The position numbers and the translations under genes are program-made. Positions 1 through 7,360 of a DNA stretch of 14,435 nt are shown one piece after another; the first letter of the stretch is position 1, and each line of letters starts with the position of its first letter. Location: assembly GCA_016932965.1 (NCBI GenBank), contig JAFGBW010000273.1, forward strand, positions 1 through 14,435, given 5' to 3'. This DNA comes from Candidatus Auribacterota bacterium. GTDB lineage: Bacteria; Auribacterota; JAFGBW01. A model generated the notes under the pieces. That model ran no database searches and was not told the origin of the DNA. It saw only the letters and a program-made list of their open reading frames with translations.

Positions 1-1355
1 AGTCCTGTGTCATTGACAGTGATATTCTGAAGTTCTCCTGCGGCGTATCCTGTTACATCTATAGCTCTTGCCGATGAATCCCCTTCGAATTGCACAATAC
101 CGTCATAACCGCCTAACGTGCCCCAGTTGAGGGGAAAAGTGATGTTCCCTACCGTGGCATTATAGGGATCAATGATAATGGTCGAGTCACTCGCTGAGTT
201 CAAAGAACCGTCCCCGTTGAAATAGAGATCTGCTGTGTTGAGAAGGCTGCTCCAGGTGGCAGAGGTGTCCGCATTTCCTGTAGCGGTGTCAGTGGATTCC
301 ACAGCAACAACCCAGTGTGCCAGCGTTCCTACTGGCGGACGGATATTGTATTTGAGTGTCACGGTATGGGAGGCGCCGTTTTCATCATAGGCAATAAAAG
401 AAGCAGCATGATTATCCTGTGCATTCTGGGTTGTTGACCAGGTTCCAACTCCTAATGCAGTGTTGAAAACTGCAGGAGCTGATGTAAGGGAGAGATTGCT
501 AACTTGATAATTTGTTCCGCCTAATCCTGTTATCTGTATTTGACCTCCAACAACGGATACATTCCCGGCAGGAAGACCTAAAGTCGTAGCTATAGTGGTG
601 CATAACGTGCCAAGAGTGTTTGCCCCTACAGCTTGTGTTCCTGTAAAGGTTGTCCCATTATAAGTTCCGGAAATGGTAATTGTATCGCCTCCTGCTAATC
701 CCAAACTAATGCCTGCTGCATTAGTCAAGGCAGTTAATACACTGGTACTGTCAGCAGGCAAGCCGGCAGATAATAACGTACTGGAATTTGAAATAGATCC
801 GATTTGTTGAGCTGAAGAGTCGAGATTGCCCACTGCTGAAGCTGAAGTTGTTGCCTCAGCCGGCAGTGTAACTCCTATGGGGATTTGAATGTCAGTGGCT
901 ATGGCAGCCAGATTTCCTGCAGCATCGGCATCGTATCCTTGCACAATGAAACCGCTGCTGGTGGAAACCAGGTGTCCTAACTGGTCAATATCAAAAGCGC
1001 CGTTCCTCGTATAATAAACTGTACTGGTATTCCCGTCTCTCACTCCGAACAAACCGTTCCCGGTAATGGCCAGGTCCAGTTGTCTCCCCGTTGTCGTAAG
1101 GATGCCCTGGCTGAAATTGGTGTCAATGGCGCCAATCGTTGATCCCAGGCCGTACTGCATGGGATTTGTGCCGCCGATGGTTGCCGTAGGAGCTGAGGCG
1201 CCGCGCGAAGTCTGGCTCAACATGTCCGCAAAAGTCACACGGGAAGATTTGTAGCCCATGGTTTGAGAGTTGGCAATGTTATTGCCGATGATGTCCAACT
1301 GCATCTGAAAATTTCTTAAGCCTGATACGCCTGCAAATAGTGACCGAACTCCCAT
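1..1355 (-). CDS. flgE: Flagellar hook protein FlgE (C-terminus cut by window edge)
   Basis: FlgE is the structural subunit of the flagellar hook, the flexible joint outside the outer membrane that links rod and filament. I translated the minus strand by hand from the ATG at 1355: at least 451 codons are open and the gene runs off the left edge. The N-terminus (SLFAGVSGLRNFQMQLD, IIGNNIANSQTMGYKSSRV) is the standard rod/hook/ring helix with its NNIAN motif. LDLAITGNGLFGVRDG and YYTRNGAFDIDQLGHLV follow, as expected for FlgE. Residues of about 215-285 (TITISGTYNGTTFTGTQ and flanks) look like a flagellin-hook IN motif inserted in the variable surface domain, so this is a long FlgE. An AAGGAGGGTGTC Shine-Dalgarno sits directly before the start. 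The gene starts 10 bases after flgD stops, so it is the third gene of the fliK-flgD-flgE transcript. Confidence is high. Confidence 0.95.
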   Translation of the reverse strand, partial: MGVRSLFAGVSGLRNFQMQLDIIGNNIANSQTMGYKSSRVTFADMLSQTSRGASAPTATIGGTNPMQYGLGSTIGAIDTNFSQGILTTTGRQLDLAITGNGLFGVRDGNTSTVYYTRNGAFDIDQLGHLVSTSSGFIVQGYDADAAGNLAAIATDIQIPIGVTLPAEATTSASAVGNLDSSAQQIGSISNSSTLLSAGLPADSTSVLTALTNAAGISLGLAGGDTITISGTYNGTTFTGTQAVGANTLGTLCTTIATTLGLPAGNVSVVGGQIQITGLGGTNYQVSNLSLTSAPAVFNTALGVGTWSTTQNAQDNHAASFIAYDENGASHTVTLKYNIRPPVGTLAHWVVAVESTDTATGNADTSATWSSLLNTADLYFNGDGSLNSASDSTIIIDPYNATVGNITFPLNWGTLGGYDGIVQFEGDSSARAIDVTGYAAGELQNITVNDTG

Positions 1356-1365
1356 GACACCCTCC

Positions 1366-1815
1366 TTATATTGAACTTGCCAATGCGGTTAGCATTTCGA
1401 CTGAAGTTACTTTTGTTATATTATTCAATGTGATTCTATTTGGTCCTACCATCAGATAGGCTGTACCGTTTTCCATCTGAACCGAATCCACGATCCCCAT
1501 TTCTTCTTCAGTTCCTCCTTCGAACAGGCCCGTGACAACCCGCCCGATGAGAAGCGAAGCCTCTGCAATCTGGCTGGTTTTCTGGGAAGTGGACATCAGC
1601 GTGTTCAGGTTCTGGAGCTGCTGCAATGAGTTGAGCTCCGCCATCTGAGACAGGAATTCGCTGTTATCCATGGGATCGAGCGGGTCCTGTGTTTTTAACT
1701 GGGCGATAAGAATCTGCTGAAACATGGTCTGAAGGTCGTCATTTTTCTGGGTCTGGCCGGTTGTGTTGACGCTGTTGGCTGCCGCAGCTGTCGTTGTGAT
1801 GCTTTGAATACTCAT
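1366..1815 (-). CDS. flgD: Flagellar hook-capping protein FlgD, short form
   Basis: FlgD forms the temporary cap at the tip of the growing hook and is needed for FlgE subunits to polymerise. The 149-residue product has the family core at residues of about 28-70: an Ala/Thr-rich start, then ILIAQLKTQDPLDPMDNSEF and the SQMAELNSLQQLQNLN helix. The C-terminal part (SLLIGRVVTG, GIVDSVQMENGTAYLMVG) matches the tudor-like segment. Enteric FlgD is about 230 residues, so this copy is short and seems to lack the Ig-like C-terminal domain; short forms are common outside the enterics. A TAGGAGGA Shine-Dalgarno overlaps the fliK stop codon, with fliK ending 10 bases upstream, which implies translational coupling. 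flgE follows after 10 bases. Confidence 0.95.
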   Translation of the reverse strand: MSIQSITTTAAAANSVNTTGQTQKNDDLQTMFQQILIAQLKTQDPLDPMDNSEFLSQMAELNSLQQLQNLNTLMSTSQKTSQIAEASLLIGRVVTGLFEGGTEEEMGIVDSVQMENGTAYLMVGPNRITLNNITKVTSVEMLTALASSI

Positions 1816-1825
1816 GACTTTCCTC

Positions 1826-3832
1826 CTATCCGATCAAGTCCACTGACTTCAATCCGTTCTTTAAAAGCGCTATGCCGTTTGGAACAAGTGAGGCCGTTTG
1901 CCTATAATCTGGCTGATCATCTGAATAGGGCTGATATTGACTTTGTGACTTCAGCCATTCCCTGTACCGTATTTCTTCGTCTGCGTCCGGAGTGTCCCTT
2001 AAGAAAGGGTTTTTGCTGTTTCCATTATCAGCCACTTCCACATTGAGTTTGTCCAACTGGATGTTCTCGGAAATGGCTTTCTTTAACTGGGAAAGATTGG
2101 TTTCTACGATCTCTTTAATCACATGATTTTCCACGATGATTTTGCCGTTCATGATTCCGTTGGTTTCAGTCAGTGTGACTTTTATCCGCCCTAGTTCAGG
2201 CGGAATGAGTTGAAAATGGATTTCTTTGTTCAGAGGTCCCAGTCTTAAAGTCGCTTCGCTGATGATCCGGTTGACAATCTGACTTTCAGCTTCAAAAGCT
2301 CTGGTGAGATAGGAAGTAAAATGATCCTGGCCTTTAACGGAAGAGGATTGAGTCAGGGTCTGATCGAAACCTTTTCCGAATTCGCCTGACTGGAACAAAG
2401 GGGGATTGTCCCCTTTGATCTGGATCGTCTGTTCCAACGGCATGGTGCTACTCTGAGAGACAGCGGCAGCATCAGTCGTTGTTTTCTGGACAGGATTGAT
2501 CAAGCTGATTTTAATCTGATCAAACAAACTGTCTGGCGGCTGATTTTGAGAAGCCTGGTCCGGAAGGGTTTCCTGGATGAGGAGCTTTTGTATGAGATGG
2601 TTGTTTTGCTGTTCCTGATTTTGAAAAAGCGGTTTTGCTTCATTGAGGGAGGGTTCTGTTTTTAAAAGTTCTTTGATTGTTTCAGCCTTCTGTTGGGAGA
2701 AAACCATGTTTTGTAAGTCTAAGGATCCTTTGTTGGAGATGTCTGAATCTTTTTCCATCGGAGCAAGAACAGATGCGGGAGAAGTGCCGGCCATATCTGC
2801 TTTTTGTGCGGAAGAGCCCGTTTCCGGGATGCCATTTGCTTGTTTTTGAGTTGACTCAAACAGCGAATACATCGCATTGGTATCGTTTCCGTCTTGTCCA
2901 GGAAGAGAAGGGGCTGTTTTTTGCATGATAGGGAGTATGAGGTTTGCCAATTCGGTTTCCAGATCCTGGGACCGGATCAGCCGGGTCAACAGAGACTCCA
3001 GATGGTTTGCCTGGTTCGGGGTTCCTGTAAAATTTTTTTCAATAAAAGTTTTGATCAGGTTGCTTGTGTCCTGTCCGTCCTGATTTTTTTCAGACAGCAT
3101 GGTTTTAAAAGCAGTAAGCATGTCTTTCAATTGCATAAAAGCAGGATCTGATATCATGTTCCTGTCGTTTGAGTCGGACTGTGAATCAGCTTGCTGCTGG
3201 GATAATTGCTGCATCAGGAGCAATATATTTTTTATCAGATCAAAAAGATTCATTTCATCGATTTTTTCCTCGCCTGAAGGGAGGGGTTCATCTTCCAGTA
3301 CGGTTTTCTCTGTTTCTGTTGCCGCCTTTTTTATTTCTTTATGCGTCGGACTTGAGTTTTTTTCAACCGCCGGTTCATCGGGAGTTTTTTCCATGTTTTT
3401 ATCTGTTTCTCTGTCTTTAACCGGAGTGTTTTTTTTGGATTTTTTTGAAGTTTCGGCTGCTTTTTGAACGTATTCCGCCGGCTCCTGGACTTCTTTGGTA
3501 GTCCTGTCTCTTGCAGAGTCAGTTGGTGATTCATGGTCGGTTTTCCGGCAGTCTTCCTCTTTCCGGAAAGGATCGTTTTTACCGGCCATATTGACAGGTT
3601 CAGTTCGGTCAGATATATCAGGTCGTTCATGTAAATAATCAGGGGAAGCCTTATTGGAGGCCTTATCCTCATGGGAGGTATCCTGGGGATGAAGAGCAAG
3701 GCCTTTGAGCAGTTCGTTAAAACCACTGTAGGAAGCAGTCGCTCCTCTGGCCTCCCCTGGATTATTATCGGATTTTGGAATACTAAAAAACGGGTAATAG
3801 AATCCCTGAATCTTAGTTTGAGTTTCTTGCAT
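1826..3832 (-). CDS. fliK: Flagellar hook-length control protein FliK
   Basis: FliK is exported through the flagellar type III apparatus, measures the hook and triggers the switch from hook to filament export. The 668-residue product has the usual layout. There is a long, poorly conserved, hydrophilic N-terminal half, rich in Lys, Glu, Asp and Thr at residues of about 60-230, then a Gln/Asn-rich middle. A C-terminal flagellar hook-length domain lies at about 530-601, with IHFQLIPPELGRIKVTLTET and LSQLKKAISENIQLDKLNVE as its signature. A 67-residue polar tail follows. I prefer the ATG at 3832, which has AAGGA 8 bases upstream. A TTG at 3895 is in frame but lies upstream of the -24 element of the sigma-54 promoter, so it cannot be transcribed from that promoter. 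First gene of the fliK-flgD-flgE operon. Confidence 0.9.
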   Translation of the reverse strand: MQETQTKIQGFYYPFFSIPKSDNNPGEARGATASYSGFNELLKGLALHPQDTSHEDKASNKASPDYLHERPDISDRTEPVNMAGKNDPFRKEEDCRKTDHESPTDSARDRTTKEVQEPAEYVQKAAETSKKSKKNTPVKDRETDKNMEKTPDEPAVEKNSSPTHKEIKKAATETEKTVLEDEPLPSGEEKIDEMNLFDLIKNILLLMQQLSQQQADSQSDSNDRNMISDPAFMQLKDMLTAFKTMLSEKNQDGQDTSNLIKTFIEKNFTGTPNQANHLESLLTRLIRSQDLETELANLILPIMQKTAPSLPGQDGNDTNAMYSLFESTQKQANGIPETGSSAQKADMAGTSPASVLAPMEKDSDISNKGSLDLQNMVFSQQKAETIKELLKTEPSLNEAKPLFQNQEQQNNHLIQKLLIQETLPDQASQNQPPDSLFDQIKISLINPVQKTTTDAAAVSQSSTMPLEQTIQIKGDNPPLFQSGEFGKGFDQTLTQSSSVKGQDHFTSYLTRAFEAESQIVNRIISEATLRLGPLNKEIHFQLIPPELGRIKVTLTETNGIMNGKIIVENHVIKEIVETNLSQLKKAISENIQLDKLNVEVADNGNSKNPFLRDTPDADEEIRYREWLKSQSQYQPYSDDQPDYRQTASLVPNGIALLKNGLKSVDLIG

Positions 3833-3866
3833 TTTGCTGGTCCTTATGATTTCGCGATTAAAAATT

Positions 3867-3884
3867 AAGCAAGCAATATGCCAG
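3867..3884 (-). promoter_or_regulatory. Sigma-54 (RpoN) promoter for fliK-flgD-flgE
   Basis: The minus strand reads CTGGCATATTGCTTGCTT, close to the RpoN consensus TGGCAC-N5-TTGCA. GG (3882-3881) and GC (3870-3869) are separated by exactly 10 bases, the required -24/-12 spacing. The predicted transcript start, near 3857, leaves a leader of about 25 bases with the AAGGA Shine-Dalgarno before the ATG at 3832. RpoN control of hook genes is well known in flagellated Gram-negative bacteria, so site and target agree. The activator (a FleQ/FlrC-type protein) is not in the window. Confidence 0.75.
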
Positions 3885-4015
3885 CTGAAACTCAAGCATT
3901 CTCTGTGTTTTTTGAGTCAGGAACAGGATCATGAGGGAATTATTTTCCTCTCAGGGGGAAAAATTGATCTTTCTTCTTTGTCTGAAAAATGATAGGGGGT
4001 TTAGCCGATAATTGT

Positions 4016-4042
4016 GAATTGAGAATGAAGATTTCAGAATGA
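4016..4042 (+). repeat. Copy of dispersed GAATTGNGAATGAAG repeat
   Basis: GAATTGAGAATGAAG (4016-4030), followed by ATTTCAGAATGA, lies immediately before the start codon of the FHA-like gene. A near-identical 15-mer (14 of 15 matching) occurs at 10790-10804 and a looser copy at 4963-4982. All copies are outside genes. Here the repeat occupies the place where the ribosome-binding site of the downstream gene should be. Confidence 0.5.
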
Positions 4043-4049
4043 AAACAGT

Positions 4050-4766
4050 ATGGACATCACTCTTCCTTTTATTCACCTTGAAAAAATCATAGAGACCCAG
4101 GTCGTTGATAGGAAACTCTTAAACGAGCATTTAAATGTAGATGACCCGGAAATCATTCTTTTCAAGAAAAAAGAGCCCCCAAGAGTCAAAGTGACTTTCA
4201 GCCGTATGGAACCGAAAGAGCCTTCTGATGAGGTGGAAGTGGTTTCTTTTCCGGTTAACAATGATTCCAGGGTTGAAATGGTGATCAATTCCAAATCAGG
4301 AAAACCCCTCCAGTATCATTTGACGCCTATCAAGAGTTGTTTTTTATGGGATCTTCATCAATTCAAAAAAGTGGATCTGCTGCGTTGCGGGCGGTTTAAA
4401 CACAATGATTTTCTTCCCCTGATCAGGGAAAATCCATTGGAAATGGATTTGGGAGTCAGCAGGGAACATTCCCTCATTGGTTTTTATAATTCAAAAATAT
4501 ATTATATCGATTACGGCACATCCACCCGGTATGCGAAATCACAGGAAGTATCCAATCCAGCGCAGACGAATCTCACTCATTTCGGATCGAAAAACGGATC
4601 CTGGCTGTATCAGGATTATATCATCACGGATTGTATCAAAAACATGTGCGTTCTTTGGGAAATTCCTACGGTGGTCGGTATAGGCACTTTTTTTTACAAT
4701 GTCTCCATCAATGACAAAAAACTGAAGCTGTTTCACCATTTCTCGTTCAGTTACGAAATGCTCTGA
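4050..4766 (+). CDS. FHA-domain-like protein, function unknown
   Basis: The product is 238 residues, soluble, with no signal peptide or membrane segment. Residues of about 110-185 carry forkhead-associated (FHA) landmarks: LLRCGRFKHND around Gly114-Arg115, then LGVSREHSLIGF with the Ser137-Arg-x-His140 motif, IYYIDYG, and HFGSKNGSWL, which resembles the family's GS-x-NG-T/S-W segment. FHA domains bind phosphothreonine peptides. About 24 residues separate IDYG from GSKNG, where a typical FHA domain has almost none, so the 4/5 and 6/7 loops are altered. The N-terminal 90 residues are unrecognised. It is the only plus-strand gene and lies divergent from the hook operon, so a role with flagella or in signalling is only a guess. 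No good Shine-Dalgarno precedes the ATG; a repeat lies there instead. In-frame upstream sequence meets a stop at 4026. Gene call fairly sure; FHA assignment moderate. Confidence 0.75.
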   Translation: MDITLPFIHLEKIIETQVVDRKLLNEHLNVDDPEIILFKKKEPPRVKVTFSRMEPKEPSDEVEVVSFPVNNDSRVEMVINSKSGKPLQYHLTPIKSCFLWDLHQFKKVDLLRCGRFKHNDFLPLIRENPLEMDLGVSREHSLIGFYNSKIYYIDYGTSTRYAKSQEVSNPAQTNLTHFGSKNGSWLYQDYIITDCIKNMCVLWEIPTVVGIGTFFYNVSINDKKLKLFHHFSFSYEML

Positions 4767-4803
4767 TCAGGGCCTGCTAAAAAGTCATTTTCATTTTTTT
4801 AGG

Positions 4804-4873
4804 AACCACGAAAAGCACGAATAACACGAAAAAAAGAATTTTTTTAAGACAGAATCAACAGGATTTACAGGAT
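4804..4873. repeat. Degenerate intergenic repeats: CACGAA array and ACAGGAT array
   Basis: 4804-4835 holds three imperfect units of about 10 bases built on CACGAA (ACCACGAAAAGCACGA, then AACACGAAAA). 4848-4873 holds ACAGAATCAACAGGAT followed by TTACAGGAT, three imperfect units of about 9-10 bases. Between them are A7 (4829-4835) and T7 (4839-4845) runs that could pair. No reading frame or RNA gene is present. Such arrays are a familiar type of intergenic filler in several bacterial genomes. Confidence 0.6.
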
Positions 4874-4901
4874 AGCTAATCGACTATTGCCGGAATTAAT
4901 T

Positions 4902-5017
4902 TCTCACCATGTAGGACACGGGTAGCACGGAGAGTAAAAAAGAGTTATGAATGTTGAGTTTTGAATTGTGAGTTCAAATGAAATTACATCATTCCAACTT
5001 CTCCGTGGTGAGACACA
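4902..5017. repeat. Degenerate CACGGAG-type repeats in inverted arrangement
   Basis: TCTCACCATGTAGGACACGG and GTAGCACGGAGAG (4902-4934) are imperfect CACGGAG-type units. 5001-5017 reads CTCCGTGGTGAGACACA, whose reverse complement contains TCTCACCACGGAG, so the same family appears in both orientations with TCTCACC (4902-4908) facing GGTGAGA (5007-5013). In between, 4963-4982 is a looser member of the GAATTG-type repeat. With the 4804-4873 arrays this fills nearly all of the gap between the FHA-like gene and the ABC permease. No clear terminator is visible for either gene. Confidence 0.5.
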
Positions 5018-5034
5018 GTTATCATCACTGAATC

Positions 5035-5865
5035 TTATCTGCAGAGTTTTTTATGGAGGAACGTTTTTCTGATTTTTTCGAAAATAATCACAATAAAAAA
5101 ACAAACCGTTGCCGTGAGAATGATGGTGGCCCCGGACGTAAGATTATACCTGTATGCCAGCCATAATCCTGAGAACGTAAAAAACAGGTTCAAAATAAAT
5201 GAGGCGGCCATCATTTTTTTTAATGAACCAGCATATTTTTCAGTGAGATAAGGCGGGATGGTGAAAAAAGCCATCACGAGGATCAATCCGACAATACGAA
5301 TGATGACGATCACTGAAACGGCAATCATGGCCAGAAGAATAAAATAGAGACAGCGCACCGGAACGCCGCTGGCGCGGGCGAATTCCTCATCAAAGGACAG
5401 GGCCAGAAAATCCTTATAGAAAAAAAGAACCACGGTCAGAATAAGCACGCTCAAACCCATCATGAGCAGCAAGTCGTTTTTGGAGACGACCAGAATGCTC
5501 CCGAAGAGATAGCTCATCAGGTCCACATTGTATCCCGGAGCGAGATCGATCAGAATGATTCCCAGAGCCATGCCCGCGGCCCACAACACACCAATGAGGG
5601 TGTCGGTTCGGTGCCGGTCTTTATAGGTAATCTGAGCCATGATGCTGGATATGACCAGAGAAAAAGCGGCTGCTCCCAGAGCGGGGGGTAAACGGAAAAA
5701 AAAGGCCAGACCGATCCCGCCATAAGCTGCATGGGCAATCCCTCCTGCGATGAAAACCAGCCGGTTTACCACGATGAGTGTGCCGATGACCGCGCATACC
5801 AGGCTGGCTAACATGCCTGCCAGTAGCGCATTTCTCATGAATTCAAAGTGCAAAATCTCCATCAT
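5035..5865 (-). CDS. Mn/Zn-type ABC transporter permease (ABC-3 family, ZnuB-like)
   Basis: This is the inner-membrane channel subunit of a divalent-metal importer of the ZnuB/TroC/MntB family. The 276-residue product is highly hydrophobic with about eight membrane helices. Family features are FMRNALLAGMLASLVCAVIG near the N-terminus, the RLVFIAGGIAHAAYGGIGLA segment, and LALSFDEEFARASGVPV, the cytoplasmic coupling region before the last helices. RIVGLILVMAFFTIPPYLTE is typical of ABC-3 permeases. I chose the ATG at 5865, 2 bases after the ATPase stop, with GGGAG ahead of it. A longer in-frame start at 5982 would lie inside the ATPase gene and add a charged, non-family N-terminus. The metal cannot be told from sequence; zinc or manganese are most likely. 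It is the last gene of its string. Confidence 0.9.
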   Translation of the reverse strand: MMEILHFEFMRNALLAGMLASLVCAVIGTLIVVNRLVFIAGGIAHAAYGGIGLAFFFRLPPALGAAAFSLVISSIMAQITYKDRHRTDTLIGVLWAAGMALGIILIDLAPGYNVDLMSYLFGSILVVSKNDLLLMMGLSVLILTVVLFFYKDFLALSFDEEFARASGVPVRCLYFILLAMIAVSVIVIIRIVGLILVMAFFTIPPYLTEKYAGSLKKMMAASFILNLFFTFSGLWLAYRYNLTSGATIILTATVCFFIVIIFEKIRKTFLHKKLCR

Positions 5866-5867
5866 TT

Positions 5868-6623
5868 TTAATGCTCTCCCAGCATCCGGTGCGGTTTCCC
5901 GTGTGCGATCAGGTCCAGATGGCAGCCGTATGAACCCTGGATCATTTCCTCTGTGATTTCTCCACGGTCGTGATAAAAACATTTTTGATTCATGCAGGCA
6001 ACCGTATGAACATGTTTCGAGATCACGCTGATGTCATGAGTGACCAAAAGGATGGTCATGTTTTTATTCAATTCATTCAAGGTTTCATAGAATTGCTGCT
6101 GACCGTCCGTATCGACACTGGCAGTCGGCTCATCCAGCATGAGTATTTCCGGATCTTTGATTAAAGCGCGGGCAATCAAGACCCGTCGTCTTTGCCCCCC
6201 TGAAATGTTTCCGATTCGGCTATCTTTCAATTCCCATACCCCCATACGCTTCAGTACCGACCGGGCTTTTTCTACGTGCTTTGGCGAATGGTTTCTCTGA
6301 AAAAATTTTTTTCCGCGGATCCCTGTGAGAACCACATCCATGACTGAGATAGGAAACAGGTTGTTGACATCAGTTTGCTGAGGAATATAGCCGATCCGTT
6401 CCAGGACGTCTTGAGGGGCCTTTCCGAAAATTTTTATGCTTCCCCGGGCGGGTTTGTATAGACCCAGCAGCAGTTTAAGGAGCGTGGTTTTGCCCCCGCC
6501 GTTGGGACCGATGATAACAAGAAATTCATGGGCGTTGATCCTTAAGTTTACATCCTTCAGGACCAACTGCTGGTCATGGTAAAAGCATAGATTTTTAATT
6601 TCTATGATCGGTGTTGAATCCAT
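5868..6623 (-). CDS. Mn/Zn-type ABC transporter ATP-binding protein (ZnuC-like)
   Basis: This is the ATPase that powers the adjacent permease. Its 251 residues contain every expected motif in order: Walker A GPNGGGKTT, the Q-loop in IGYIPQQTDVN, the ABC signature ISGGQRRRVLIARAL, Walker B EILMLDEPTASVD and the switch histidine in LLVTHD. The C-terminus is rich in Cys and His (VACMNQKCFYHDRGE, GSYGCHLDLIAHGKPH), as in ZnuC-like ATPases. I chose the ATG at 6623, which starts 10 bases after the pilin stop. The longer in-frame start at 6692 would overlap the pilin gene. The Shine-Dalgarno is poor (GGTAATGA), which suggests translation is coupled to the pilin gene. No periplasmic metal-binding protein gene is visible near it. 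Confidence 0.92.
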   Translation of the reverse strand: MDSTPIIEIKNLCFYHDQQLVLKDVNLRINAHEFLVIIGPNGGGKTTLLKLLLGLYKPARGSIKIFGKAPQDVLERIGYIPQQTDVNNLFPISVMDVVLTGIRGKKFFQRNHSPKHVEKARSVLKRMGVWELKDSRIGNISGGQRRRVLIARALIKDPEILMLDEPTASVDTDGQQQFYETLNELNKNMTILLVTHDISVISKHVHTVACMNQKCFYHDRGEITEEMIQGSYGCHLDLIAHGKPHRMLGEH

Positions 6624-6633
6624 AGTGATATCA

Positions 6634-7281
6634 TTACCATGAACATTGGCTTTTGGTAATAGCCGGCGCATTGGATCCATCATCCATTTCATTGGCCGGA
6701 AAGGAGTTCACAAACTCGGCACGGCCGTTCACATGCCCGATGGTCCCTCCCTCATGATGAAAATCAGATTGAGACCAGGTTCCGTCAACAGTAAAGCTTT
6801 CGATGACAAGCGTGTTTTCCCCGGGAGCGGAAAGGGTGTTGATTTCCGAAAAAGTGCTCGTGTTTTCAACGCGGTTGAACGTATTGCCCGGAAAAACGAT
6901 CCAGTAATCAATGGCAGCATCGGTCCGGTTCAGGGGTTTTCCATAACCGGCAGGTTTTGGCGGAACCGCGGAATGATGAGACGGACAAACCAGATTCTGG
7001 AGGTCATTCCATCCGTTTTTTTGAAACAAGGCCCCGTAAACTTCGTGTGCCTTCTGACCAATGCTGGCTTTTTTCAGAAAACCTTCGCTCATGGAAGTGT
7101 AAAGACAAAGCGCCTGGGTCAAATTCTTTATATTGTGCACGCAAAGGGTTCTTGAGGTTGATTCTTTGGACCGGATGATCTTAGGAATGAGCATCCCGGC
7201 CAGCACCAAAATAATCCCCATCACGACCAGGAGCTCAATCATGGTAAATCCTTTGGAGTTCCTGAAGCCTGTTTGTATCAT
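6634..7281 (-). CDS. Type II secretion-like pseudopilin with H-X9-NG motif
   Basis: The 215-residue product begins with a class III prepilin signal. The short leader ends in Gly11, followed by Phe12 and Glu16 at +5 (GFTMIELLVVMGII), then a 20-residue membrane helix. A prepilin peptidase would cut after Gly11 and N-methylate Phe12. The rest is a globular extracytoplasmic domain with four Cys after processing (47, 59, 99, 213). It has His clusters at CPSHH (99-103) and HHEGGTIGH (175-183). The latter, ending in NG, resembles the H-X9-DG C-terminal motif of planctomycete-style pilin-like proteins, with Asn for Asp. AAGGA precedes the ATG by 9 bases. The gene lies 79 bases after trpA and 10 before the ABC ATPase. 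Function is not known; see the findings for a possible link with metal uptake. Confidence 0.88.
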   Translation of the reverse strand: MIQTGFRNSKGFTMIELLVVMGIILVLAGMLIPKIIRSKESTSRTLCVHNIKNLTQALCLYTSMSEGFLKKASIGQKAHEVYGALFQKNGWNDLQNLVCPSHHSAVPPKPAGYGKPLNRTDAAIDYWIVFPGNTFNRVENTSTFSEINTLSAPGENTLVIESFTVDGTWSQSDFHHEGGTIGHVNGRAEFVNSFPANEMDDGSNAPAITKSQCSW

Positions 7282-7360
7282 TTAGGTTGTTCCTTCACTG
7301 ATTGATTTATAGTTTTTCAATTTGTTATGGATGATCATTTCAAACCCATATTGAGTCAGT

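Noticed and set aside
3833-3895. In-frame TTG start giving a longer FliK
   Set aside because: It lies upstream of the sigma-54 promoter and has no ribosome-binding site; the ATG at 3832 has a good one.
3933-3950. Hairpin GAGGGAA/TTTCCTC between fliK and the FHA-like gene as a terminator
   Set aside because: It lies in a divergent gap where no gene ends, and neither side has a U-run.
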